DNA of 64,000 nt from Adlercreutzia equolifaciens (GTDB taxonomy: Bacteria > Actinomycetota > Coriobacteriia > Coriobacteriales > Eggerthellaceae). Position 1 is the first letter of the stretch. Each line of letters begins with the position of its first letter. The stretch is from assembly GCF_029076695.1 (NCBI RefSeq), contig NZ_JARFIK010000001.1, positions 1,116,001-1,180,000 of the forward strand, given 5' to 3'. Both the position numbers and the translations under genes were made by a program. The notes under the pieces are model-generated. The model saw nothing but the letters and a program-made list of their open reading frames with translations, was not told the DNA's origin and ran no database searches. Below, in pieces: positions 16,944 to 26,215 of this stretch.

Positions 16944-18875
16944 ATGTACTATTCCAGCGGTAACTACGAAGCCTTCGCCCATCCCCTGAAGCCCGAAGGA
17001 GTAGAGAACAAGCAGGCCTACATTATTGGTTCGGGCCTGGCGGGCCTGACGGCGGCGTGCTATCTGGTGCGTGACGGCCAAATGCCCGGCGATCACATTC
17101 ACATTCTGGAGCGCGACCCGCGCGCCGGCGGCGCCTGCGACGGCTGGGATTATACCCAGCTGGGCTACACCATGCGCGGCGGCCGCGAGATGGACAACCA
17201 TTTCGAGGTCATGTGGGATTTGTTCCGCGACATTCCTTCCATCGAAGACCCCGATGTCAGCGTGCTCGATTACTACTATTGGCTGAACAAGCGTGACCCC
17301 AACTACTCGCTGTGCCGCGCCACGGTGAACCGCGGTCAGAACGCCCACACCGACAACAAGTTCAATTTGTCGGATAAGGGCTGCATGGAAATCATGAAGC
17401 TGTTCTTCACGCCGGAAGAGGACCTGCAGGACAAGCTCATCACCGAGTACTTCTCCGACGAGGTGCTGAACTCGAATTTCTGGCTGTACTGGCGCACCAT
17501 GTTCGCCTTTGAGAATTGGCACTCGGCGCTGGAGATGAAGCGCTACATCACCCGCTTCATCCACCATGTGGGCGGCCTGCCCGATTTCAGCGCCCTGCGC
17601 TTCACCCGCTACAACCAGTACGAGTCCATGATTCTGCCTATGGTGAACTACCTGGAGGCCCATGGGGTGGACTTCCAGTTCAACACCCACGTACTGGACG
17701 TTAACTTCTCCTGCGATGACGCCAAGGGCGACAACCGCAAGATGGCCACGGATATCACCTTGCGCCATGAGCCCTCGCCGGCGGCGGTGGACGCGGCCGA
17801 GGGCGTGCCGGCCTCCGATGCCGACGCGGCCGATCAGGCCGCGCGCCAGGCATCCACGGAGACCATCGAGCTTTCCGAGAACGACCTGGTGTTCATTACG
17901 CCGGGCAGCTGCGTGGCCCATTCTTCCTTCGGCGATCAGAATACGCCGGCGAAGTTCGCGCCGCAGCTGGTGCCGGGCGACGGCTGGGATCTGTGGAAGA
18001 AGATCGCCACGCAGAACGATGCCTTTGGCCATCCTGAGAAATTCTGCAGCGACCCCGAGAAGAGCAACTGGGAGAGCGCCACGGTAACCACGCTCGATGA
18101 CAAGGTGCTGCCCTACATCGAGGCCATCTGCCAGCGCGACCCGCTGTCCGGCAACGTGGTTACGGGCGGCATTGTGTCGGTGAAGGATTCCAGCTGGCTG
18201 CTGTCCTGGACTATCAACCGTCAGCCGCAGTTCCGCGACCAGAAGCCCGGCACGGTGTGCGTGTGGGTGTACAGCCTGTTCACCGACGTGCCCGGCGACT
18301 ACGTGAAGAAGCCCATGCGCGACTGCACCGGCAAGGAAATTTGCGAGGAGTGGCTGTACCACATCGGCGTGCCCGAGGAGCAAATTGCCGAGCTGGCGGA
18401 GCACAGCTGCAACACCGTGCCCTGCATGATGCCCTACATTACCGCCTTCTTCATGCCGCGTGCCGAGGGCGATCGCCCCGACGTGGTGCCCGAGGGCGCT
18501 GTGAACTTCGCCTTCATCGGTCAGTTCGCCGAAACGCCGCGCGACACCATCTTCACCACCGAGTACTCCATGCGCACCGGCATGGAGGCCGTCTACACGC
18601 TGCTCGACATCGACCGCGGCGTGCCCGAGGTGTGGGGCAGCGTCTACGACCTGCGCTGCCTGCTGAACGCCACGGTGCTGCTGCGCGACGGCAAGCCCGC
18701 TACGGACATGAATATGAGCTTGATGGAGAAGCTGATGCTGTCGAAGGGCCTGAAGGAGATTGAGAACACCGACATCTACGGCCTGCTGAAGGAATACGGC
18801 GTTATTCCCACCACCGACAAGAACGCCGACGTAAAGGGCCCCGCCACGGGAGCTGTGTGGCCCGGCATTCACTAG
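16944..18875 (+). CDS. ohyA: Oleate hydratase (myosin-cross-reactive antigen family)
   Basis: The 643-residue FAD-dependent enzyme adds water to the cis-9 double bond of unsaturated fatty acids, giving 10-hydroxy products, a host-fatty-acid detoxification reaction. The FAD motif GSGLAG is at 29-34. The catalytic pair known from Staphylococcus aureus, Glu82 and Tyr201, falls at the same numbers here (REMDNHFE and KRYITRFIHH). Residues about 272-300 form an Ala/Asp-rich insertion that accounts for part of the extra length over the usual 560-600. Start ATG 16944 follows GAGAGGA; the upstream ATG at 16866 gives a non-conserved extension. It is monocistronic, ending at a strong terminator. Confidence 0.95.
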   Translation: MYYSSGNYEAFAHPLKPEGVENKQAYIIGSGLAGLTAACYLVRDGQMPGDHIHILERDPRAGGACDGWDYTQLGYTMRGGREMDNHFEVMWDLFRDIPSIEDPDVSVLDYYYWLNKRDPNYSLCRATVNRGQNAHTDNKFNLSDKGCMEIMKLFFTPEEDLQDKLITEYFSDEVLNSNFWLYWRTMFAFENWHSALEMKRYITRFIHHVGGLPDFSALRFTRYNQYESMILPMVNYLEAHGVDFQFNTHVLDVNFSCDDAKGDNRKMATDITLRHEPSPAAVDAAEGVPASDADAADQAARQASTETIELSENDLVFITPGSCVAHSSFGDQNTPAKFAPQLVPGDGWDLWKKIATQNDAFGHPEKFCSDPEKSNWESATVTTLDDKVLPYIEAICQRDPLSGNVVTGGIVSVKDSSWLLSWTINRQPQFRDQKPGTVCVWVYSLFTDVPGDYVKKPMRDCTGKEICEEWLYHIGVPEEQIAELAEHSCNTVPCMMPYITAFFMPRAEGDRPDVVPEGAVNFAFIGQFAETPRDTIFTTEYSMRTGMEAVYTLLDIDRGVPEVWGSVYDLRCLLNATVLLRDGKPATDMNMSLMEKLMLSKGLKEIENTDIYGLLKEYGVIPTTDKNADVKGPATGAVWPGIH

Positions 18876-18904
18876 AAGCTGTCAGCTGAAAGACCGCATG
18901 CAAC

Positions 18905-18942
18905 AACGAGGCCCGCTCCAGGGAATGGAGCGGGCCTCGTTT
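18905..18942. terminator. Bidirectional terminator between ohyA and the second flavoprotein
   Basis: AACGAGGCCCGCTCC (18905-18919) pairs perfectly with GGAGCGGGCCTCGTT (18927-18941). Confidence 0.85.
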
Positions 18943-18977
18943 GTAGGGAGGGCAAGAAAGGGAGGAAAGGGGAGGGC

Positions 18978-20675
18978 TTAAGCGATGTCGCCGGCAAGGA
19001 AACGCGCCACGTGGCGGCCCTGCACGGTGGAGCGGCCCGAGGCCACACCCACGAGGTACTCGGGATAGTTGCCCGAGAAGAAGCTGCCCGAGGCGTCGCC
19101 CGCGGCGTAGAGGCCCTCGATGACGTTGCAGTCCTCGTCGATGACCTGGCAGTGCTCGTTGATGCGCAGACCGTCGAGCGTGGTCAGAAGCGAGCAGCCG
19201 AACCAGCAGCCGTAGAAGGGCGCCTGGCGAATGGCCGACAGGCGGTAGGCCTCCTTGCCGAAGTCGTCGTCCTTCTGGGCATCGAACTGGGCGTTGTAGC
19301 GCTCCACCTGATCGAGGAAGGCGGTCTTGTCGTCGCCGGCAAAGCCCATGGCGTCGGCAAGCTCCTCCAAGGTGTCGGCCTTCACCATGATCCCCGACTC
19401 CAGCGAGGCAGCGCAGAACTCATCGATGGGCATGCCCGCCGCCATCATCTGCTTGGCGAAGCCAGAGCAGCCGATGGTGTCGAAGCGCAGGATGTCCTCC
19501 GATGCGTTGGCGTCGAAGATCTGGCACCACACGCCGCCGGGCTGCTGTGCGGCGGCGTTGCCCATGAAGTCGTAGGGGGCCGACTCGTTCACGAAGCGCA
19601 CGCCGCGACGGTTCACCTTCATGAAGGGCTGGCTGCCGATGTTCTCCTGGAAGATAGTGCCCGGAAGGCCGCGAGAGTCACCCGCGCCGTCGTAGCCGGC
19701 ATCCACGCCGGGAGCCACAGCGCCGCGGTCGAAAAGCATAGGAGCTGCCTCGGGATCCTTCGAGGCGCCGGCCCACAGGCCTGCCTTAATGCCGTCGCCC
19801 GTGTCGTTGGGAGCGAAGCTGGCCGCGGTTGAGCAGGCGAGAGCGGCGGGGGAGAGGGCCTCCATCATATCGGGGTTGGCCGGATAGCCGCCTGTGGCGA
19901 TAAGCGTGTTGGTAGCGTTGATCTGCACGCGGCCCTCGTCGGTCTCGAAGATGGCGCCGGTCACCTTGCCGTCCTCGTGAACGAGGCGCACCATTTCGTA
20001 GCCGAAGCGGATGGGATTGCCTGCGGCGGCCACATAGTCGGCTAGCAGGTCGTTGCGCATGGGCGGTTCGTAGGGGGTAAGCCACAGGTGCTCGAGAACG
20101 GGCACATAGTAGTCGGTGCCCCCGGTGGGATGGTCGGCCGTATGCACGGTGAGTACACCTTGCTTGTCGGCGGCCTGCATGATGGGATCGAACCATTCGA
20201 GCGTCTCGCCGCTCTCGCGAATCCACATGTTGATGAGCTTCTGGTTGCACTTGCCCGAAGCATAGCGCGAAAGCTCGTTGAGCAGCTTGGCCTCGTCGAT
20301 TTCGATCTTGGCTTCCTTCTGGTACTTGGTGTTCACGCCGCCGAAGTACTCGCGGGTCTCCTGCACGCTGGCGTTCTTCTCGCAGCAGATGAAGTTCAGG
20401 CCCATGTCGCTGGCCGTGGCTGCGGCAGCCGTGCCAGCGCAACCAGCGCCGATGATGAGGAAGTCGGTGTCTTCGGCGCGGACGATCTCGCCAATTTCCG
20501 GCTCGTCGCCGAGCCATGCCGGGTTGCCAGATGCGTTGGTGCTGCCAGTGTCGGAGAGCTTCTCTTCTCCCTGGCGCGTGGGGGCGCAGCCAGTTACGGC
20601 CAGAGCGCTGCCAGCGGCGGCCAGGGCGCCCAGGCCCAGGAATCCGCGACGGGAGATAGACGTTTGGTTGCTCAT
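18978..20675 (-). CDS. Tat-exported FAD-dependent reductase/dehydrogenase, second copy
   Basis: This 565-residue FAD_binding_2 flavoprotein has a twin-arginine motif SRRGFL (8-13) and a lipobox VTGC (27-30), suggesting Tat export and lipid anchoring. The dinucleotide motif is GAGCAG in LIIGAGCAGTAAAA. The C-terminal active-site region reads SGNYPEYLVGVASGRS where fumarate reductases have NRLGGN, so the canonical substrate arginine is missing and the substrate is unknown. It is related to, but clearly diverged from, the protein at 4446-6155. Start ATG 20675 follows AAGGAGGG. The divergent neighbour is a membrane LuxR regulator across a 251-bp control region. Confidence 0.88.
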   Translation of the reverse strand: MSNQTSISRRGFLGLGALAAAGSALAVTGCAPTRQGEEKLSDTGSTNASGNPAWLGDEPEIGEIVRAEDTDFLIIGAGCAGTAAAATASDMGLNFICCEKNASVQETREYFGGVNTKYQKEAKIEIDEAKLLNELSRYASGKCNQKLINMWIRESGETLEWFDPIMQAADKQGVLTVHTADHPTGGTDYYVPVLEHLWLTPYEPPMRNDLLADYVAAAGNPIRFGYEMVRLVHEDGKVTGAIFETDEGRVQINATNTLIATGGYPANPDMMEALSPAALACSTAASFAPNDTGDGIKAGLWAGASKDPEAAPMLFDRGAVAPGVDAGYDGAGDSRGLPGTIFQENIGSQPFMKVNRRGVRFVNESAPYDFMGNAAAQQPGGVWCQIFDANASEDILRFDTIGCSGFAKQMMAAGMPIDEFCAASLESGIMVKADTLEELADAMGFAGDDKTAFLDQVERYNAQFDAQKDDDFGKEAYRLSAIRQAPFYGCWFGCSLLTTLDGLRINEHCQVIDEDCNVIEGLYAAGDASGSFFSGNYPEYLVGVASGRSTVQGRHVARFLAGDIA

Positions 20676-20775
20676 GGTTCCCTCCTTGGTGGTGAGTTTC
20701 TCTCAAGTGCCTCGCAGTCTACGCGGCGGTGATCGCTCTGGCTCCACCCTCTCGACCTGATTTCTTATTTGTTCG

Positions 20776-20809
20776 GTTGATCTGGGAAAACGAAAGATTC
20801 TGTTGATCT
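20776..20809. promoter_or_regulatory. Direct repeat in the divergent control region
   Basis: GTTGATCT occurs at 20776-20783 and 20802-20809, 26 bp apart, in the A/T-rich gap between the flavoprotein and the LuxR gene. It is a candidate regulator binding site; there is no experimental or consensus support. Confidence 0.35.
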
Positions 20810-20926
20810 TTTCACCTTCTGAGGGTGAGGTGGGGTGATGGGGAGATTGGTATACTGGAGCCCAAAGAGTCCCTTGTGTGTCGGCTCGCGAGCGCGGTTA
20901 AGCAAGGGAGGGGAGGATGGGAGCTC

Positions 20927-22441
20927 ATGAATCTTCGGACGCAGATGGGGGCGGCCCTTGCGCTGCTATTTACCGCTTCGGCCGTGCTGAACTCCTCGGT
21001 GTTTCCTGAAGTGGCGACCGTGGGTCCGGCGGCGCGCGAGGTGTCCACGCTCTGCGGCGCGCTCTTTGCCTTGGCGGTGGCGGCAGCGGCTTACTTTCGG
21101 CCATCTCTGGTGCGGGAGCGTGGGATATCAGTGGTGCTTCTTGTGGCGTTGGCGGTGAGTCTGGCTGTTCTTGTCCTCGGCCTCGAGTTCGGCATTCCAG
21201 TGCTGGTGGAATGGGGCGCGCCGTTGGGAGGTATCGGTTCGGCATGGTTCTCGGTGCTGGCAGGCGTGGGGCTCACGCGTCTGACCATGCGCGATGCCTT
21301 GCTGGTCATTCCTGCGGCCTATGGCGTTTCCTATGGGGTGACGTTTCTTCTGCGTCTTGCGGGTACCTTGCCGACCGCGGTGGCGGTGCTACTGTACTTT
21401 CTGTGCCTGGCAGGCGTGTTCGTGTGCGTGATGCCGCGTACAGCCGAGCTCTTCCAGCGCATTCGGCAGCAGGAGGCACCCGAGGTGCTCGATGTGACGA
21501 ACCCTTCGTCGTTTCTGCCGTTGGCCAGCGTGGTGTACGTCACTATTTTCCTGTTCAATGCGGCTTTTGGCTATGGCACGGTGCAGGTGGAGGGACGTTT
21601 GCCCTTGCTGGGCCTGGTGCTGTCGTTTGTTCCCGTGGGCCTTGTGCTGGCGCTGGCGGTCTCCCATTGGGTGCGGGTGCTCTCTCCCGATGCCCTGCAG
21701 CGGGCCTCGTCGCTGCTGGTATTGGCTGGCTTTCTGTTGGTGCCGCTGACGGTGTTCGACCCGGGCCCTTCCAGTTGGACGAACGTGTCCTCGTCGGTGC
21801 TTTTGCAGGGCGGTGCCGATTGCTTTGGGGTGCTGACCTACTTCATTGTTGCTCGGGTGGGTGCGCGCAATCCGTTGGGAGCGCTGACGACGTCCGCCGG
21901 TGCCACCGCTGCTGCTTGGGTGGGCATTGCAGCGGGCGCGATGCTTTCCAGCGCGCTGGAGGGGATGGCGGCCGGCAATCCGGCCCTGCTCATGGGCGCC
22001 TCGGCAGCGCTGACTTTCGGGTTTGTGGCCTACAGCTTCGTGGCGGTAAAGCCGGGAAGCTTTACCCAAGCCATCGATGGAGTGCTGCCCGTGCTGGGGC
22101 CGGAGGGGGATGAGAAGACCGATGGAAAGGACCCGAAGAGCGGCCTTTCGGAGGATGCGCGCCGCGATGAAGCGGATAAAGCATTCGCTTCTGAGGAGGC
22201 GCTCGGCAGCGAGCAGCGGCTCGATGAGGCCTGCGCGGCGGTGGCCCAGCGATTCGGACTCACAGCGCGCGAGGTGGACGTGCTGCAGCTGCTGGCCCGT
22301 GGCCGCACGGCCTCGGTCATTCAGGAGCGGCTCGTGCTGTCCCATAACACGGTGAAGAGCCATGTGCGACACATCTACAGCAAGCTGGGTGTTCACTCGC
22401 AGCAGCAGCTCATCGATTTGGTGGACCGGGTGGAGGGGTGA
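20927..22441 (+). CDS. Membrane-bound LuxR-family regulator, second copy
   Basis: The 504-residue protein has about twelve hydrophobic segments (residues ~1-380), a charged linker (DEKTDGKDPKSGLSEDA...) and a C-terminal LuxR helix-turn-helix (LTAREVDVLQLLARGRT ... HVRHIYSKLGVHSQQQLIDL). The build matches the regulator at 6252-7958. It lies divergent from a Tat flavoprotein gene and probably controls it in response to a small molecule met in or at the membrane (inference). ATG 20927 (MNLRTQMG) is chosen because GGGAGGGGAGG precedes it; the frame extends upstream to ATG 20825, but that part is not hydrophobic or conserved. Confidence 0.88.
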   Translation: MNLRTQMGAALALLFTASAVLNSSVFPEVATVGPAAREVSTLCGALFALAVAAAAYFRPSLVRERGISVVLLVALAVSLAVLVLGLEFGIPVLVEWGAPLGGIGSAWFSVLAGVGLTRLTMRDALLVIPAAYGVSYGVTFLLRLAGTLPTAVAVLLYFLCLAGVFVCVMPRTAELFQRIRQQEAPEVLDVTNPSSFLPLASVVYVTIFLFNAAFGYGTVQVEGRLPLLGLVLSFVPVGLVLALAVSHWVRVLSPDALQRASSLLVLAGFLLVPLTVFDPGPSSWTNVSSSVLLQGGADCFGVLTYFIVARVGARNPLGALTTSAGATAAAWVGIAAGAMLSSALEGMAAGNPALLMGASAALTFGFVAYSFVAVKPGSFTQAIDGVLPVLGPEGDEKTDGKDPKSGLSEDARRDEADKAFASEEALGSEQRLDEACAAVAQRFGLTAREVDVLQLLARGRTASVIQERLVLSHNTVKSHVRHIYSKLGVHSQQQLIDLVDRVEG

Positions 22442-22540
22442 CGCACGGCGGCCTGTACGCGGTTCTGGTTGTTCGCGCCGTTCTCGTCGGGGGCTTCGTC
22501 GTTCGGCAATCCTCGTGCTATGATGGCATACGCTGAGTGA

Positions 22541-23863
<1,323 letters not shown>

Positions 23864-23887
23864 ATTCACCGAAAGATATGCGCACAC

Positions 23888-23917
23888 AGGGGCGTCCCGC
23901 AAGGGGCGCCCCTTTTT
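23888..23917 (+). terminator. Enolase terminator
   Basis: AGGGGCG-T-CCC pairs with GGG-G-CGCCCCT around a GCAA loop, followed by five T. Confidence 0.88.
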
Positions 23918-23968
23918 CGTTGCCGCAGCGGTGTTTGATGGAACATGACGGCTCGATAAAGTGTTGCA

Positions 23969-23994
23969 GTTATAAGAACATTTGTTCTTATAAC
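23969..23994. promoter_or_regulatory. Perfect 12-bp palindrome upstream of the toxin-antitoxin pair
   Basis: GTTATAAGAACA (23969-23980), two T, then its exact complement TGTTCTTATAAC (23983-23994). The centre reads GAAC-N4-GTTC, the same layout as Gram-positive LexA boxes. It lies 161 bp before the toxin gene in A/T-rich DNA unlike its surroundings. Confidence 0.6.
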
Positions 23995-24111
23995 ATGGTA
24001 ATCTGCCGTCAGAAAGAATGGCTGGGGTTTCGTCCTCCTAACTTCGCATCATGCCAAGGACAGCCGTGGGAGGCTGCCCGTATATGGATGGCGCTCCCTC
24101 CTTTCATAGTG

Positions 24112-24140
24112 TTGACAAAATGAGTTATATCTCATACTAT
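24112..24140 (+). promoter_or_regulatory. Promoter and operator of the HigB/HigA-type operon
   Basis: TTGACA (24112-24117), 17 bp, then TACTAT (24135-24140). Between and overlapping them is a near-palindrome, ATGAG...CTCAT (24120-24135, 14 of 16 symmetric), placed where binding of the antitoxin would block polymerase. Confidence 0.78.
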
Positions 24141-24154
24141 GGGAAGGAGTAAGA

Positions 24155-24502
24155 ATGAGGATGGATGTAAGGTTTTATCGTACGGAGGAGGGGGAAGAGC
24201 CAGCCTATGAGTTCATCATGGGGCTGCAGCCAAAATTACGAGCGAAGGTGTACGGCACGCTTGAGCTTTTGTCGGAAGTGGGGTCAGAGTTAAGGGCGCC
24301 ATTTAGCAAGAGCTTGAGCGAGGGAATCTTTGAGCTGAGATGTCAGTTTGGCTCCGATACGGTGCGCGTGCTGTATTTCTTTCATAAAGACCGCATTGTC
24401 GTGCTGACGAATGGGTTTGTGAAGAAAACCCAAAAGGTGCCCGGGGACGAAATTGCACGAGCAAAGAGATATCGTGCTGACTATCTAAGGAGGGTGCAAT
24501 GA
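24155..24502 (+). CDS. RelE/HigB-type toxin (phage Gp49-like family)
   Basis: A 115-residue small basic protein of the RelE/ParE fold group, most like the HigB/Gp49 family of ribosome-dependent mRNA interferases. The segments FELRCQFGSDTVRVLYFF, GFVKKTQKVPGDEIARAK and the C-terminal basic tail are typical. Start ATG 24155 follows AAGGAG. The stop overlaps the antitoxin start by 4 bp (ATGA). Toxin-first order and the operator-like promoter fit the higBA arrangement. Codon use (AGA, AGG, GAA) and A/T content differ from the surrounding genes, suggesting acquisition. Confidence 0.85.
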   Translation: MRMDVRFYRTEEGEEPAYEFIMGLQPKLRAKVYGTLELLSEVGSELRAPFSKSLSEGIFELRCQFGSDTVRVLYFFHKDRIVVLTNGFVKKTQKVPGDEIARAKRYRADYLRRVQ

Positions 24503-24822
24503 AGGAAAAAACACTTGAAGATCTTTTCGAGGAATGCTCTCAGGATCCTGAGTTTGTGGAAGCCTATGCGGAGCTACAGCCCGAAATGGAAATCATGCGA
24601 GCCCTTATGGAGGCGCGAACGGGGCAGAATCTTACGCAGAAGGAACTTGCTGAGCGGACGGGTATTGCCCAGACGGAGATCAGCCGCATCGAAAATGGGA
24701 CGCGGAACCCTTCTGTGAAAGTGCTTCAGCGATTGGCTGAAGGCATGGGCATGTATTTGCAGGTTTCGTTTGTTCCTAAGGAAGAATATGCGGCTTCCAT
24801 TGGGGCGGCCTGCGCACGGTAA
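24499..24822 (+). CDS. XRE-family antitoxin (HigA-like)
   Basis: The 107-residue protein carries one helix-turn-helix of the Cro/CI type (NLTQKELAERTGIAQTEISRIENGTRNPSVKVLQRLAEGMG, about residues 45-85). The N-terminal acidic part probably binds the toxin. It neutralises the upstream toxin and represses its own promoter, probably via the palindrome at 24120-24135. The start overlaps the toxin stop. A CxxC-free C-terminus ends AAC AR, with no added domain. Confidence 0.87.
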   Translation: MKEKTLEDLFEECSQDPEFVEAYAELQPEMEIMRALMEARTGQNLTQKELAERTGIAQTEISRIENGTRNPSVKVLQRLAEGMGMYLQVSFVPKEEYAASIGAACAR

Positions 24823-24860
24823 CAGCTGTCTTTGGGCGCATTTTGCTGTTGGGGCAGTCG

Positions 24861-24890
24861 TGCGGGGGCCGCGTAATCGCGGCCCCCGCA
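24861..24890. other. 13-bp perfect hairpin without a T-tract
   Basis: TGCGGGGGCCGCG / CGCGGCCCCCGCA around a TAAT loop, between the antitoxin gene and the convergent ornithine cyclodeaminase homologue. Neither side has a T-run, so it may be a weak or rho-aided terminator, or an mRNA 3'-end stabiliser. Confidence 0.6.
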
Positions 24891-24902
24891 GAACCGGGAG
24901 CG

Positions 24903-26024
24903 CTAGTCCGTCAATCCCAATCCCTTGGCAACGTGGGCAATGAAGTCCTGCACGTTGGTGACAATGCCGCGACTGGCCAGGCTGCCGCGGTCGACCAGTT
25001 TGTTCACGGCGAACTCAGCCACGTCCACGCAGTAGAAGTACACGGGGCGCACGGTGTCGTCAGGCATCACGCGGTAGGAGGGCGTCATGTTGCCCGTGGC
25101 AATGGTATGCAACATGGTGGCCATGCAGATGACCGTGGTGGCTTTGCGAATGTGGTTGCGCATGACGTCCTGGGCCTGATAGGCGTTGCCGAACACGCCG
25201 GGCAGCGGGCCGTCGTCGCGGATAGAGCCGGCAAGTACATAGGGCACGTGGTTCTTCTCCAGGCTGTACATGATGCCGTCGCGCACGCCTTCTTCGGCAA
25301 TGAACTTGTCGATGGAGCCCCAATAGCGTACGCGGTTGATGGTGTCCAAGTGGTGGTAATGCCCGTTGGGGCGGTTCTCCTGCGTGTCGATGTCCTGGCC
25401 CAGCGAGGTGTGGAAGTACGCGCCTTCCAAATCATGGGTTGCCAGGGCGTTGCCAGCGAAGACGGCATCGACGTAGCCGGCATCGATAATCTTCGAGAAG
25501 GCCTCGCGGGAGTAGCCGTTAAAAGTGAAAGCGGGTCCCATCACCCACACGATGGAGCCGTGCTCACGATCGTGACGCAGCAGCTCGTACAGCTCGTCGT
25601 AATCCCGCGAAAAGGCGGTTTCGCGGGAACGGCCTACGCGGAAGGCGAAGTTGTCGTGGCCGCCAGCCACGGGGGCGATGCCCTTGTCGTTGCCAGGGTT
25701 CTTGAAGCCATCGGTGTACACCAGGATGCCCTCTTCACCGTTTTCGGAACGGCCGCAGGCAATGAGGTCGCCCTTTTTGATGTGGCGAAACTCGCGCACG
25801 AAAATGCGTCCGTTCTCTACCACGGCAACGCAGTCCATACGGCTGTCCTCGGCCAGCGTCCACTGGCCGTCAAGCTTCAGGTATTCCGGATAGATGGACA
25901 TGGCGTGGTAGTCCAGGGGTGCCACGAAGTCCTTGGGCGCCGGTTCCAGGCGCACGTCGGGCGCAGCGGCCAAATGGGGAAGGTCGAAATTGGGGGGTGT
26001 GTAGGGCGTAACCTGAAAACTCAT
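24903..26024 (-). CDS. Archaeal-type ornithine cyclodeaminase homologue (TIGR00300 / LOR-SDH family core)
   Basis: This 373-residue protein closely resembles the catalytic core of archaeal ornithine cyclodeaminase and the C-terminal half of cyanobacterial ArgZ/AgrE. Shared stretches include FAGNALATHDLEGAYFHTSL, NHVPYVLAGSIRDDGPLP and NKLVDRGSLASRGIVTNV, plus a Rossmann-type NAD site. The family converts ornithine to proline and ammonia. The roughly 90-residue N-terminal LOR/SDH domain of the archaeal protein is absent and replaced by about 25 unrelated residues. ATG 26024 is chosen (AGAAGG upstream) over the longer frame. It is divergent from moeA. Exact activity is unproven; a different amino-acid substrate is possible. 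Confidence 0.75.
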   Translation of the reverse strand: MSFQVTPYTPPNFDLPHLAAAPDVRLEPAPKDFVAPLDYHAMSIYPEYLKLDGQWTLAEDSRMDCVAVVENGRIFVREFRHIKKGDLIACGRSENGEEGILVYTDGFKNPGNDKGIAPVAGGHDNFAFRVGRSRETAFSRDYDELYELLRHDREHGSIVWVMGPAFTFNGYSREAFSKIIDAGYVDAVFAGNALATHDLEGAYFHTSLGQDIDTQENRPNGHYHHLDTINRVRYWGSIDKFIAEEGVRDGIMYSLEKNHVPYVLAGSIRDDGPLPGVFGNAYQAQDVMRNHIRKATTVICMATMLHTIATGNMTPSYRVMPDDTVRPVYFYCVDVAEFAVNKLVDRGSLASRGIVTNVQDFIAHVAKGLGLTD

Positions 26025-26215
26025 GGTCGACCTTCTTTCCGTGAGAGCGCGGGTGTCGGGTTTCATTGTAGCAATGTCTTTCCCGCGCAAGCACGGCAGG
26101 GAGGGTTCTCAGATATTCTTGTGCCGCTATAATTGAGAAAACATCATGTGTGCTTGGAGCCACAGGCAGGATTTTTGCGGAAGGGCCGGTGGGCCGTTCC
26201 AGAAGGGTGGGACTT

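Noticed and set aside
23976-23987. Resemblance of the palindrome to a steroid-receptor response element
   Set aside because: Chance similarity; not meaningful in a bacterium, and the half-site spacing differs by one base.
24843-26132. 429-codon plus-strand open frame opposite the ornithine cyclodeaminase homologue
   Set aside because: The minus-strand frame shows clear family motifs; this one does not.
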